Shown: piece after piece, positions 1 through 9,003 of the stretch | How the letters are laid out: each line of letters opens with the position of its first letter | How positions within the stretch are numbered: position 1 is the first letter of the stretch | Origin: Ideonella aquatica | Lineage (GTDB): Bacteria; Pseudomonadota; Gammaproteobacteria; Burkholderiales; Burkholderiaceae_C | DNA length: 64,000 nt | Assembly: GCF_018069755.1 (NCBI RefSeq) | Contig: NZ_JAGQDE010000015.1 | Coordinates: forward strand, 1 to 64,000 | Direction of reading: 5' to 3' | Translations under genes and position numbers: made by a program | Notes under the pieces: generated by a model | Seen by the model: only the letters and a program-made list of their open reading frames with translations | The model's database searches: none | Told to the model about the DNA's origin: nothing

Positions 1-761
1 GCGCCTGGCAAGTGCAGCCGCAGCGCGGCCGGCCTGCCGGCGCCCGCCCGGGCGACCCGCGCCGCGGCGCCCGGCTGAACCTGGTCGAGACGCTGCGTGC
101 CGCCGCGCCCTGGCAGACGCTGCGCCGCCGCGAGCGCCCGGCCCACCCCGCGCGCGTCCAGCTGCAGCGCGATGACTTCCGCATCACCCGCCGCATCCAG
201 CCGCGCCAGACGGTGACGATGTTCGTCGTCGACGCTTCCGGCTCAGCGGCGGCCCACCGCCTGGCCGAGGCCAAGGGCGCGGTCGAGCTGCTGCTGGCCG
301 AGTGCTATGTGCGGCGCGACCAGGTGGCGCTGCTGGCCTTTCGCGGCCAGCCCGGCGGCCCGTCGGTCGAGTGGTTGCTGCCGCCCACCCGCGCGCTGGC
401 ACGGGCGCGGCGCTGCCTGGCCGGCCTGGTCGGCGGCGGCGCCACGCCGCTGGCGGCCGCGCTCGACGCCGCCTGGCTGGCCAGCCAGGAGCAGTTGCGC
501 CGCGGCGCCACGCCGGTGGTGGTGGTGCTGTCCGACGGCCGCGCCAACCTGGCGCGCGACGGCCGCCCCGGTCGCACCCAGGCCGCGGCCGATGCGCTGG
601 TGTCGGCGCGCGCCTTCGCTGGCCAGTCCCTCGATCTGCTGTGGCTGGACACCGCGCCGCAGCCCCAGGCCCAGGCGCGCGAGCTGGCCCAGGCGATGGG
701 CGCGCGCTACCTGCCGCTGCCGCACGCCGACGCGCGTCAGCTGCACGCCGCGCTGGGCTGA
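1..761 (+). CDS. bchD: Magnesium chelatase subunit D, C-terminal part (5' end outside window)
   Basis: The reading frame is open from the window edge (frame starting at base 3), so only the C-terminal ~250 residues are present. They begin with a basic stretch and continue into a von Willebrand factor A-like integrin domain: VDASGS is the MIDAS-type metal-binding motif and VVVLSDGRAN the later core strand. BchD forms with BchI and BchH the ATP-dependent complex that inserts Mg2+ into protoporphyrin IX, the first committed step to bacteriochlorophyll. The 3' end overlaps the convergent bchO by 25 bp. The product is recognised from this domain and from context; bchI would be expected just upstream of the window. 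Confidence 0.9.
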   Translation, partial: AWQVQPQRGRPAGARPGDPRRGARLNLVETLRAAAPWQTLRRRERPAHPARVQLQRDDFRITRRIQPRQTVTMFVVDASGSAAAHRLAEAKGAVELLLAECYVRRDQVALLAFRGQPGGPSVEWLLPPTRALARARRCLAGLVGGGATPLAAALDAAWLASQEQLRRGATPVVVVLSDGRANLARDGRPGRTQAAADALVSARAFAGQSLDLLWLDTAPQPQAQARELAQAMGARYLPLPHADARQLHAALG

Positions 762-1579
762 TCCAGCAGCAGCGCGGCCAGCCGCGGCGGGTCTTCCTCA
801 TGCATCAGGTGGCCCAGCCCGTCGAGGCGCTGCACCTGCACACCCGGTCGGCGCAGCCGCGCCGCCTGGGCCGGCGGCACCACCGCGTCGCGCTCGCCCA
901 CCACCAGCGTCAGCGGGTGCGTCAGGCGCGGCAGGTCGCGCTGCAGGCCGGGCAGGTCCCAGTCGGCCATCATCGACAGCACGCCCGCCAGGTGGGTGGG
1001 CTGGCGCAGCCAGTGGCCGTAGCGGGCGACCGCGGCCTCGTCCAGCGTCGAGCCGGTGGCGGTGATCAGGCGGCGCACCGCCGACAGATCGCGCGCCCGC
1101 CAGGCGGCCAGCGGCGGCACCAGCGGGTTCCAGGCCAGCAGGCGGGCCAGCGCCGGGTAGGTCCAGCCGGCCAGGCCGTCAAAGGGCTGCAGCGCGGCGT
1201 TCAGGCCGACCAGCCGGGTGTCGGCGGGCAGGCCACCGTCCAGGGCCAGGCGCAGCATCAGCGCGCCACCGGCCGAATGGCCCAGCACCAGCTCGGGTGG
1301 CGGCGCCTGCGTGGCCAGCAGCGCGCGCAGCGCCGTGGCCATGGCCGCCATGCCGCGCCGCCCGGACGGCAGTGGCGCGCTGCGGCCCTGGCCGGGCAGG
1401 TCGGGGGCCAGCAGGGTCCAACCGGCGTCGCGCGCCAGCCAGGCCTGGGCCAGGGTGTGAAAACTGTCGCTGCAGGCACCGGTGCCGTGCAACCACAGCG
1501 CCCGCCGCGGTCCGTCGCCCCAGCGCGCCAGGTGCCAGCGCAAGCCGCCGGCAGACACCATCGTGGTGCCTACCCCCAT
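737..1579 (-). CDS. bchO: Alpha/beta-hydrolase, magnesium chelatase accessory protein BchO
   Basis: A protein of ~280 residues with an alpha/beta-hydrolase fold. It has the oxyanion segment LWLHGTGA near residue 30, the nucleophile elbow GHSAGG near residue 100, and a C-terminal GLGHLMHEE carrying the probable catalytic His. In many purple bacteria bchO lies beside bchD/bchI and is assumed to assist magnesium chelation, but its substrate is unknown. The start is either this ATG or the GTG three bases upstream. Its 3' end overlaps bchD convergently. Assignment rests on fold plus position. Confidence 0.85.
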   Translation of the reverse strand: MGVGTTMVSAGGLRWHLARWGDGPRRALWLHGTGACSDSFHTLAQAWLARDAGWTLLAPDLPGQGRSAPLPSGRRGMAAMATALRALLATQAPPPELVLGHSAGGALMLRLALDGGLPADTRLVGLNAALQPFDGLAGWTYPALARLLAWNPLVPPLAAWRARDLSAVRRLITATGSTLDEAAVARYGHWLRQPTHLAGVLSMMADWDLPGLQRDLPRLTHPLTLVVGERDAVVPPAQAARLRRPGVQVQRLDGLGHLMHEEDPPRLAALLLDQPSAACS

Positions 1580-1614
1580 CACGCGCCCCCACGGGCCGCG
1601 GGCCAGGCCCTAAG

Positions 1615-2271
1615 ATGACCCACATGAGTCTGGCCGCGCCCACCTTCCACCCCGTGGCCCGCCGGCTGCGTCAGGCCACGCAGACGCGCCACACCCAGGT
1701 GGAGCGCAGCGCGCTGATGCAGCGCCTGCTGCGCGGCCAGCTGGGCCGCGCCGCCTACTGCGACTGGCTGCGCGACCTGCACACCCTGTACAGCGCACTG
1801 GAGGATGGCCTGGCCGCCCCCGCCGTGCAGCAGCGCCTGGCGCCGCTGCTGGACCCGGCCCTGGCGCGCAGCCACGCGCTGGCGCAGGACCTGACACAGC
1901 TGCACGGCCCCGACTGGCCCACCACCCTGCAGCCCAGCCCACCGGCCCAGGCCTATGCCCGGCACCTGCACAGCCTGGGTACGCAGCCGCTGGGCCTGGC
2001 GGCGCACGCGTATGTGCGCTACCTGGGCGACCTGGCCGGCGGCCAGGTGCTGGCGCGCGTGGTGGCCCAGAGCCTGGGCCTGGGCGACGGGCCTGGCCTG
2101 GCCTTCTATGACTTTGGCGGGCCCGAGCGCGTGGGCGCGCTGGCGGCGCGCTTTCGCAGCGGCCTGGACCAGTTGGCGCACAGCGAGGCCGAGGCCCAAG
2201 CGCTGGAAGACGAAGCCTGCGCAGCCTTCGACCGCCACGGCGACTGGTTCGACGGGCGCGGCCCGGCCTGA
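1615..2271 (+). CDS. hmuO: Haem oxygenase (biliverdin-forming)
   Basis: 218 residues of the haem oxygenase family. The sequence RHTQVE near residue 26 supplies the likely proximal haem-ligand His, and YLGDLAGGQ near residue 140 matches the conserved distal-helix glycine motif of the family. The enzyme opens haem to biliverdin IX, the chromophore of bacteriophytochromes. It is convergent with the bacteriophytochrome gene, ending 17 bp from its stop, so the chromophore-making and chromophore-using genes are adjacent. A second in-frame ATG lies 9 bp downstream of the chosen start. The symbol follows related PGC-linked genes; bphO would be equally apt. Confidence 0.88.
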   Translation: MTHMSLAAPTFHPVARRLRQATQTRHTQVERSALMQRLLRGQLGRAAYCDWLRDLHTLYSALEDGLAAPAVQQRLAPLLDPALARSHALAQDLTQLHGPDWPTTLQPSPPAQAYARHLHSLGTQPLGLAAHAYVRYLGDLAGGQVLARVVAQSLGLGDGPGLAFYDFGGPERVGALAARFRSGLDQLAHSEAEAQALEDEACAAFDRHGDWFDGRGPA

Positions 2272-2288
2272 GCCGCGCGCTCCTGTGC

Positions 2289-4526
2289 TCACGGGCCGCC
2301 GTCCGCACCCGGCGGCGTGCTCAGCCGGCGGATGCGCTCGACCAATGAGGTGGCCCGGCGGGTGGCGCTTTCCAGCTCTTCGAGCATCGGCGCGGTGGGT
2401 ACCGACGCGCTGGAATCGGCGATGTCCATCGCCGCCAGGCTGGCGTTGGTGAGGATGGCGCCCAGCAGCGGGTCGATCTCGCGCGTGGCCGCGGCGCCGG
2501 CCGACAGGCCCTCGGCGGGCGCGGCCGCCGGCATGGCCCGCGCCAGCGAGGCCTCCAGGTGGGCGCGGGCCTGGGTGGCGCGCCAGCTCTGGCTGCGGTC
2601 GAACAAGGTGAGCACATAGCCCAGCGGACGGCCGTCGCGGCCGGGCACGACCTCGGCGCGCACGGTCACCGGCCGCTCGGCGTCACCGGCCTGCGGCCGC
2701 AGCAGCATCTCGCCACGCCAGTGGGCCTGGCCGGTGCGCAGCGCGGCCAGCGCGTCGCGCAGCAGCGCCGGCTTGGTGAAGGCATCGGCCAGGTGCTCCA
2801 GGTCGGTCGACACGGTGCCGCTGGCCAGTGCCGCGGCCGGGCCGAGCAGCTGGCTGCAGGCCTCGTTGATGAACAGCAGCCTGCCGTCGGGGCCGGCCAC
2901 CAGCACGGCCTCGACCGCGTTGCGCACCGTCTCGCGCACCGTGGCCAGTTGGTGCTCGGCCACCAGCAGGCGCACCGCCTGGACCTGCACGATGATGTCG
3001 ACCAGCGCACCGCCAAAGGCGCGGCCCAGCGCCAGCTCGGCGGTGGTCCAGGCGATCGCGGTGCCGCGCACCAGCTCGGACCAGGCGGCGAACGAACGCC
3101 TGGGCGACAGGCTCATCGGGTCGTCGCCGATCATCGGCTTGTGCGGGTCGCCGGCCCAGGTGACGGTGCGCATCTGCTCCTTGCGCAGCCACAGCAGCAG
3201 GTCGGGCCGCTGGGCTGACAAGCGCACACCCAGCACGCCGCTGGCGGTGGGCGTCAGCGAGGCCAGCGCCGGGTTGGCCTTGCCCACCGCGGAGCTGGCG
3301 AACAGCATGTCGCTGGCGGTCTGCTCGACCACCCAGTCGCGCAGCGCGCGCAATTCGGGCGTGGACGGCACCTCGCCGGTGGTCAGCAACTCGTTCTCGG
3401 CGAACAGCACCGCGCCGGTGGCATTCAGCGGCTGCAGCAGCGTGGACGGGTTGCGGAACAGCGCCTGGCGCCAGTCGCCCTCGGTGGAGGTGGCCTCCAC
3501 CAGGCGTTGCTCAAGCCGGCGCACCAGCACCGCCACCTGGGCGTGCGCGTAGTTCTCAATCGCGGCGATGCGGGTGGAGACCACCTCGCCGATCAGGTCG
3601 CAGGCGGCGCGCACCGCATAGCGCACATTGCGCGGTGAGTCGTGGTGGGCGGCGATCAGGCCCCACAGCCGTTCCTCGTGCACCAGCGACACCACCAGCG
3701 TGGCGGTGACGCCCATGTTCTTGAGGTACTGCAGGTGCAGCGGCGACATGCTGCGCAGGTAGCTCATCGACATGTCGAGCTGGTCGCCCACCGGCTGGCC
3801 GTCCTCGCGCAGCAGCAGCTGCGGCTGGTAGTGCACATCGACCAACACCCGCACACGGTTGCGCAGGTAGAGCTCGCGGGCACGCTGCGGAATGTCGGTG
3901 GCCGGGTAGTGGTGGCCCAGCAGCGAGGACAGGCGCGGGTCGCGCGATTCGGCAATGATCTCGCCGTGGCCCTCGGGGTCGAACTTGTAGACCATCACCC
4001 GGTCGTAGCCGATCAGCTCGCGCACGCCGCGCGCGGTGGCGTCGGCCAGCACGCCCAGGCTGGCGGCCTCGCCAATGCGCTGCACGGTCTGCGCCACCAG
4101 CGACATCAGCGTGTCGCGGTGATGGCCCACGGTGGGCGCGGCGGCGGGCGCCAGCGGCTCCAGTTCCAGCACCAGCGCGCCGGCGGTGTTGCGGTGCAGC
4201 GCGCCTTCCCAGTCGGGGGCGCTGGCCGCACCGCCCGCCAGGGTGGCCTGCAGCGGCACCGGCTCGTCGGCACGCAGCGCCGGCAGCGTGGCCTGCACCG
4301 CCTGCGCCAGGCCCGGCGCCAGCGCCTCGAGGGGCCGTCCCAGGCAGGCGCTGCCCGGCACGCCCAGCAACAGCGCGACGTTCTCGGACGCCGCGGCCAG
4401 CCGCAGGCCCTCGCCCTCCAGCACCAGCAGCACGCCATGCGGCTGCACCGAGCCGGCGAGGTGGATCAGCTCGCGTTCGCAGTTGGTCAGATCGGCCTGA
4501 CCGAAGCGGGGACTCTCGCCTTGCAC
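2289..4526 (-). CDS. bphP: Bacteriophytochrome (PAS-GAF-PHY-PAS) with degenerate kinase end
   Basis: 745 residues from a GTG start with GGAG about 6 bp upstream. The order is an N-terminal PAS with the biliverdin-attachment Cys at residue 16 (LTNCERE), then SVQPHG, a GAF domain with the PATDIP chromophore-pocket motif, a PHY domain containing the WAGDPHKP tongue region, and a second PAS near residues 530-650. The last ~90 residues keep a helical dimerisation-like segment, but I see no H-box His and no ATP-binding N/G boxes, so kinase activity is unlikely. The layout resembles the BphP1 proteins of Bradyrhizobium and Rhodopseudomonas palustris, which act by direct binding to a PpsR. The gene lies 16 bp downstream of a ppsR, evidently co-transcribed. 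Confidence 0.92.
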   Translation of the reverse strand: MQGESPRFGQADLTNCERELIHLAGSVQPHGVLLVLEGEGLRLAAASENVALLLGVPGSACLGRPLEALAPGLAQAVQATLPALRADEPVPLQATLAGGAASAPDWEGALHRNTAGALVLELEPLAPAAAPTVGHHRDTLMSLVAQTVQRIGEAASLGVLADATARGVRELIGYDRVMVYKFDPEGHGEIIAESRDPRLSSLLGHHYPATDIPQRARELYLRNRVRVLVDVHYQPQLLLREDGQPVGDQLDMSMSYLRSMSPLHLQYLKNMGVTATLVVSLVHEERLWGLIAAHHDSPRNVRYAVRAACDLIGEVVSTRIAAIENYAHAQVAVLVRRLEQRLVEATSTEGDWRQALFRNPSTLLQPLNATGAVLFAENELLTTGEVPSTPELRALRDWVVEQTASDMLFASSAVGKANPALASLTPTASGVLGVRLSAQRPDLLLWLRKEQMRTVTWAGDPHKPMIGDDPMSLSPRRSFAAWSELVRGTAIAWTTAELALGRAFGGALVDIIVQVQAVRLLVAEHQLATVRETVRNAVEAVLVAGPDGRLLFINEACSQLLGPAAALASGTVSTDLEHLADAFTKPALLRDALAALRTGQAHWRGEMLLRPQAGDAERPVTVRAEVVPGRDGRPLGYVLTLFDRSQSWRATQARAHLEASLARAMPAAAPAEGLSAGAAATREIDPLLGAILTNASLAAMDIADSSASVPTAPMLEELESATRRATSLVERIRRLSTPPGADGGP

Positions 4527-4542
4527 GTCCGTGCTCCGCAGA

Positions 4543-6009
4543 TCAGTTCAGCAGCCCCGGGCCCGGCGGCTTGCCCGCTTCGAGCCGATGGTGGCGCATG
4601 CGCGCCCAGAGATCATCCAGCGAGATGCCCAGCAGTGCCGCGGCCTGCGACAGATCGGCCGGGTGGCGCGCAATGGCCTCTTCCAGCAGGTGGCGCTCGG
4701 CCAGCTCACTGGTCTCGCGCAGCAGGTCGCCCAGCGACATCAGGCCCACCTGCGCCGCCAGCCGATCGATCGCGCTGGCCAGCTGGCGCACCTGCGGCGG
4801 CAACGTGCCCTGGCGGTGGTCGATGCGGCGCAGTGTCAGGCCCATGCATTCCTGGTCGCCCTCGGCCAGCAGCGCGGCCGAGACCTCGACGTCGATCATC
4901 ACCGCCTCATTGCGACCGATGGTGCACAGCTGTTGGTCGACGATGCCCAGGTGGCGCGCCTGCGCCAGGATGGCCGGCAGGCAGCCCTTGGCGTCGCCCA
5001 GCAGATCGGTCAGGTTCTGGCCGGTGCTGGGCATGGGCATGCCGGGCATGGGCGCCGCATCCTGACACAGCAGGTCAAAGGCGGTGTTGGACATCAGCAC
5101 CCGGGCCTGCGAATCGGTGATCACCACCGCGTCGGGCGTGCGGTCGACAAAGCTGGCCAGGCGCAGACTGGCCGAACCCGGCTCGGCCGCCACCTCGGCC
5201 ACGCGCACGCGCACCAGCAGCAGCAGCGTGCCGTCGGCACTGAAGGGCGTGGCCGACAGGTCGGCCGGCACCGGCGCCACCGCCAGGCCCTCGCCCGGCG
5301 CCAGCAGCGCGCGGATCTCGCCCGGGCGACCGCTGGTGCGGGCGGTGACGAAGAGCTCCTCGACCGCCGCGCGCGAGACGCTGCTGATGCTGGCCAGCAC
5401 GCTCTGCCCGGCCCAGTGCGCCATCACGCGGCCGAACAGCTCGGCGGCGGCGCGGTTGGCCTCGACCATGGCGTAGCTGTGGGCGTCAATGACCAGCACG
5501 CCGTCGGTGGCCACCTGGAACAGCATGCGGTAGCGGGCCTCGGCCTGGCGACGGCGCCAGTAGTCGCGCTCCAGCGCCTGCTGGGCCTCGACGAAACGCT
5601 GCTGGATGGCGGCCACCGAGCGCAGGTCGCGGCCCACCGCCAGCACCGGGCCCTTGGCGCCCAGGCGCACGGCCGAGTAGGCCACCGGGATCTCGGTGCC
5701 GCCGTCGGCCTGGTGGTTGACCTCGCGGCGCTGCGTCACGCGGCCGGCGCGGGCCTCGCTGAGCATCATCTCGACCTTGCGCCGGGTCTCGCCGGTGACG
5801 GTGTCCACCCAGTGCCGGCCCACCCAGTGGGCGGCGCCACCGGTCAGCGGCTCGGCGCCCTGGGCGACGTTGCGGATGACGCCGTCGTCGTCAATCACCA
5901 GCGCGATGTCGCTGGCGATGGAGACAAAGGTCTGCGCCAACTGGGGCGCGAGTTCGGACAGCGCACCCAGGTCAGGTGGCTCGGTCGGGCGATTCGGGGC
6001 GTTGCTCAC
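4543..6009 (-). CDS. ppsR2: PpsR-type transcriptional regulator, divergent copy (PpsR2-like)
   Basis: 488 residues from a GTG start preceded by GGAGAA at 6 bp; an upstream extension to 6099 is open but lacks a ribosome site. It has the PpsR/CrtJ plan: an N-terminal PAS, a central region and Q-helix (VEAQQALERDYWRRR), further PAS segments and a C-terminal Fis-like helix-turn-helix. Compared with the other PpsR in this window (41733-43199), the Cys just before the HTH is replaced by Leu (ERHLLEEAI), and the recognition helix reads SLDDLWARMRHH instead of SRQSLYVKLRRY. That suggests it is not redox-controlled through this Cys and may bind different DNA or bind weakly. It lies directly upstream of bphP, as PpsR2 does in phototrophic rhizobia. 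Confidence 0.85.
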   Translation of the reverse strand: MSNAPNRPTEPPDLGALSELAPQLAQTFVSIASDIALVIDDDGVIRNVAQGAEPLTGGAAHWVGRHWVDTVTGETRRKVEMMLSEARAGRVTQRREVNHQADGGTEIPVAYSAVRLGAKGPVLAVGRDLRSVAAIQQRFVEAQQALERDYWRRRQAEARYRMLFQVATDGVLVIDAHSYAMVEANRAAAELFGRVMAHWAGQSVLASISSVSRAAVEELFVTARTSGRPGEIRALLAPGEGLAVAPVPADLSATPFSADGTLLLLVRVRVAEVAAEPGSASLRLASFVDRTPDAVVITDSQARVLMSNTAFDLLCQDAAPMPGMPMPSTGQNLTDLLGDAKGCLPAILAQARHLGIVDQQLCTIGRNEAVMIDVEVSAALLAEGDQECMGLTLRRIDHRQGTLPPQVRQLASAIDRLAAQVGLMSLGDLLRETSELAERHLLEEAIARHPADLSQAAALLGISLDDLWARMRHHRLEAGKPPGPGLLN

Positions 6010-6236
6010 GCGACTTCTCCACTGCAGCGCACGACTTGCACCAAGGGCGGAATGATCCGCCAGGCGCAGGTGTCGACGCACAGGGCCTGGAATGATCAAA
6101 CCACGATACCACAGGGGCCCTGTCCATGACGCTGCCGAGAGGACCAGGGCCGGCGAGTCGGGCTCTTTGAGGTCGGCTGCCCGGGCGCCGCAGCGCAGGG
6201 GAAGGTGGGGCCGGCCAGGAGGAGTACGGATCGTGT

Positions 6237-6279
6237 TGTCATTCTAACTTGACACTCCTACAATCACCAAATGTTGACA
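6237..6279 (+). promoter_or_regulatory. PpsR/CrtJ operator before crtI
   Basis: A perfect TGT-N12-ACA palindrome, TGTCATTCTAACTTGACA, occupies 6237-6254. Twenty-five bases further on (6262-6279) is a half-conserved second box ending in TTGACA, overlapping the crtI start codon. TTGACA in the first box could also serve as a -35 element. PpsR/CrtJ is known to repress crt genes through such sites; use of this one is inferred. Confidence 0.75.
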
Positions 6280-7785
6280 CTCGACAGTGGCGTGCCGCAC
6301 GCCGTGGTGATCGGCTCCGGCTTCGGTGGCCTCGCCGCCGCGGTCCGGCTGGCCGCCCGTGGCTGGCGGGTGACCGTCGTCGAGCAGCTCGACGCCCCCG
6401 GCGGCCGCGCCTACGTGCACCGGCAGGACGGCTTCACCTTCGACGCCGGGCCCACGGTCATCACCGCCCCCTTCCTGCTCGAGGAGCTGTGGGCGCTGTG
6501 CGGCAAGCGCCTGTCCGACGACATCGACCTGCGCCCGGTGGCGCCGTTCTACCGCATCCGCTTCGACGACGGCACGCTGTTCGACTACAGCGGCGACCCC
6601 GAGGCCATGCGCCGCGAGGTGGCCCGCCTGGCGCCGGATGACGTGGCCGGCTACGAGCGCTACCTGGCAGCCAGCCAGGACATCTTCAAGGTCGGCTTCG
6701 AACAGCTGGGCCACGTGCCCTTCGAGAGCGCCACCGACATGCTCAAGGTCGCCCCCGACCTGCTGCGCCTGCAAGGCTGGCGCTCGGTCTGGGGCCTGGC
6801 CAGCCGCCACGTGCGCGACCCGCGGCTGCGCGTGGTGCTGACCTTCCAGTCGCTGCTGGTGGGTGGCAACCCCTTTGACACCACCGCGGTCTACTGCCTG
6901 ATCGCCCACCTGGAACGCCACTGGGGCGTGCACTTCGCGATGGGCGGCACCGGCGCGCTGGTCAGCGGCCTGGTGACGCTGATACAGGAGCAGGGCGGGC
7001 AGCTGCGGCTGAACACCCGGGTCGAGCAGATCATCGTCGAGGGCGGCCGCGCCCGGGGCGTGATGCTGCAGGGCGGCGAGCGGCTGGACGCCGACGCGGT
7101 GATCTCCAACGCCGACTCGGCCTTCACCTACCGCCGCCTGGTGGCCCCTGAGCACCGCCACCGCTGGACCGACCGCAAGCTGGACCGGGCGAACTACTCG
7201 ATGAGCCTGTTCGTCTGGTACTTCGGCACGCGGCGCCAGTACCCCGGCGTGGCCAACCACACGATCGCGCTGGGGCCGCGCTACCGCGAGCTGCTGGCCG
7301 ACATCTTCCACCGACAGCACCTGGCCGAGGACTTCAGCCTGTACCTGCACCGTCCCACCGCCACCGACCCCTCGCTGGCGCCACCGGGCTGCGACACCTT
7401 CTACGCGCTGGCGCCGGTGCCGCACCAGGGCAGCGGCGTCGACTGGACGCAGCAGGCCGAGCCCTTCCGGCAGGCGGTGCAGCGGCGGCTGGAGAGCACG
7501 CTGCTGCCAGGCCTGGGCGCCGAGGTCGTGACCTCGCGCGTGACCACGCCGCTGGACTTCGCGCAGCGCCTGTCGTCCGAGCAGGGCGCCGCCTTCGGCC
7601 TGGCACCCACGCTGATGCAAAGCGCCTGGTTCCGGCCGCACAACCGCAGCGAGGACATCCCCGGCCTGTACCTGGTGGGTGCCGGCACCCACCCGGGCGC
7701 CGGGCTGCCGGGCGTGCTCAGCTCGGCGCGCGTGCTGGATCACTACCTGGCCCCGGCCGCCGCCCATGTCCGCGCCGCTGCCTGA
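6271..7785 (+). CDS. crtI: Phytoene desaturase
   Basis: 504 residues of the CrtI/CrtD flavoprotein family. The N-terminal FAD-binding motif is VVIGSGFGGLAAA (near residue 13), followed by APGGRA and FDAGPTVIT. The C-terminal family signature is LYLVGAGTHPGAGLPGV. The enzyme carries out successive desaturations of phytoene to neurosporene or lycopene at the membrane. No clear Shine-Dalgarno precedes the ATG. The PpsR box just upstream suggests light and oxygen control. It overlaps crtB by 20 bp, so the two are translationally coupled. Confidence 0.95.
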   Translation: MLTLDSGVPHAVVIGSGFGGLAAAVRLAARGWRVTVVEQLDAPGGRAYVHRQDGFTFDAGPTVITAPFLLEELWALCGKRLSDDIDLRPVAPFYRIRFDDGTLFDYSGDPEAMRREVARLAPDDVAGYERYLAASQDIFKVGFEQLGHVPFESATDMLKVAPDLLRLQGWRSVWGLASRHVRDPRLRVVLTFQSLLVGGNPFDTTAVYCLIAHLERHWGVHFAMGGTGALVSGLVTLIQEQGGQLRLNTRVEQIIVEGGRARGVMLQGGERLDADAVISNADSAFTYRRLVAPEHRHRWTDRKLDRANYSMSLFVWYFGTRRQYPGVANHTIALGPRYRELLADIFHRQHLAEDFSLYLHRPTATDPSLAPPGCDTFYALAPVPHQGSGVDWTQQAEPFRQAVQRRLESTLLPGLGAEVVTSRVTTPLDFAQRLSSEQGAAFGLAPTLMQSAWFRPHNRSEDIPGLYLVGAGTHPGAGLPGVLSSARVLDHYLAPAAAHVRAAA

Positions 7786-8842
7786 CCTGCGGTCCGCCGA
7801 CCGCGCCGACCTGGCCGCCTGCCGCGTGGCGCTGGCCAACGGCTCGCGCACCTTTCTGGCCGCGTCCTGGCTGCTGCCGCGCGCGGTGCGCGAGCCGGCC
7901 TGCGCGCTCTACGCGTTCTGCCGCATGGCCGATGACCTGGTCGATGGCGCCGCTGCCCGCGGCGAGCGTGCCGCCGACGCCGTGGCCGAGCTGCGCGATC
8001 GCCTGGCGCGCCTGTACGCCGGCCAGCCCGGCCCGCACGTGGCCGACCGCGCGCTGGCCGCGGTGGTGCGCGGCGGCATGCTGCCGATCGCCTGGCCGCT
8101 GGCGCTGATCGAGGGTTTCGAGTGGGACGCCACCGGCCGCCGCTACGAGACGCTGGACGAGGTGCTGGCCTACGGTGCCCGCGTGGCCGGCGCGGTGGGC
8201 GCGATGATGGCCGCGCTGATGGGCGCCACCCAGGGTGAGCACGCCGAGGCCGCGCTGGCCCGCGCCTGCGACCTGGGCGTGGCGATGCAGCTGTCCAACA
8301 TCGCCCGTGACGTGGGCGAGGACGCCGCCATGGGCCGGCTCTACCTGCCGCAGCAATGGCTGCGCGAGGCCGGCATCGACCCCGAGGCCTTCCTGGCCGC
8401 GCCGGTGTTCAGCCCCGCGCTGCGCGAGGTCGTCGAGCGGCTGCTGGCCGAGGCCGAGCGGCTGTACACCCGCGCCGGTGCCGGTGTGGCCGCGCTGCCG
8501 CTGGCCTGCCGGCCCGGCATCAATGCCGCGCGGCTGCTGTACCGGCAGATCGGCCGCCAGGTGCAGCGCAACGGCGGCAACTCGGTGGATCAGCGCGCCG
8601 TGGTCTCGGCGCGGCGCAAGCTGTTGGGCCTGGGTCAGGCCGCGTGTTCGCTGCGGCCCTCGCTGCAGGCGCTGCACGAGCCGCCGCTGGCCGCCACCGC
8701 CTTCCTGGTGCAGGCCCTGCCGCGCCCCTTGGCCAACACCTCGCCCGCCTGGTGGCAGTGGCAGACGCGCGGCCTGCGCGTGCTGGCGCTGTTCGAGCGT
8801 CTGGAGCGCGAACGCGCGCGCGGGGCGGCGGCGTGTCGCTGA
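7766..8842 (+). CDS. crtB: Phytoene synthase
   Basis: 358 residues from an ATG inside the end of crtI. The family motifs are visible: YAFCRMADDLVD near residue 50 carries the first Asp-rich Mg2+-binding motif, and LSNIARDVGEDAAMGRLYLP near residue 175 the second. It condenses two geranylgeranyl diphosphates to phytoene, the entry to carotenoids. The length is slightly above the ~300-340 typical of the family, owing to a longer C-terminal end. It forms an operon with crtI and the small downstream ORF. Confidence 0.95.
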   Translation: MSAPLPDLRSADRADLAACRVALANGSRTFLAASWLLPRAVREPACALYAFCRMADDLVDGAAARGERAADAVAELRDRLARLYAGQPGPHVADRALAAVVRGGMLPIAWPLALIEGFEWDATGRRYETLDEVLAYGARVAGAVGAMMAALMGATQGEHAEAALARACDLGVAMQLSNIARDVGEDAAMGRLYLPQQWLREAGIDPEAFLAAPVFSPALREVVERLLAEAERLYTRAGAGVAALPLACRPGINAARLLYRQIGRQVQRNGGNSVDQRAVVSARRKLLGLGQAACSLRPSLQALHEPPLAATAFLVQALPRPLANTSPAWWQWQTRGLRVLALFERLERERARGAAACR

Positions 8843-9003
8843 TCTGGCTCGAGATCGTGCTGGGCTTCGGCGTGCCGATCGCCTGGGGCCTGTGGGAGCT
8901 GTGGTCGCTGCGCCGGCTGCGTCAGCGCGATGAAGCGCTCAAGCGCGCCGCGGCATCCGGAACGGCAGCATCGCCTGCACCCACGGACGAGCAAAGCGCC
9001 TGA
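8833..9003 (+). CDS. Small single-span membrane protein, unknown function
   Basis: 56 residues from a GTG that overlaps the end of crtB by 10 bp. Residues 2-23 (SLIWLEIVLGFGVPIAWGLW) form one hydrophobic segment, followed by a basic stretch RRLRQRDEALKR and a low-complexity tail. Third codon positions are GC-rich in the first half, as in neighbouring genes, which supports coding. The last ~65 bp run antisense to the end of crtC. I do not recognise the family; position suggests a role tied to carotenoid synthesis or its membrane assembly. Confidence 0.55.
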   Translation: MSLIWLEIVLGFGVPIAWGLWELWSLRRLRQRDEALKRAAASGTAASPAPTDEQSA

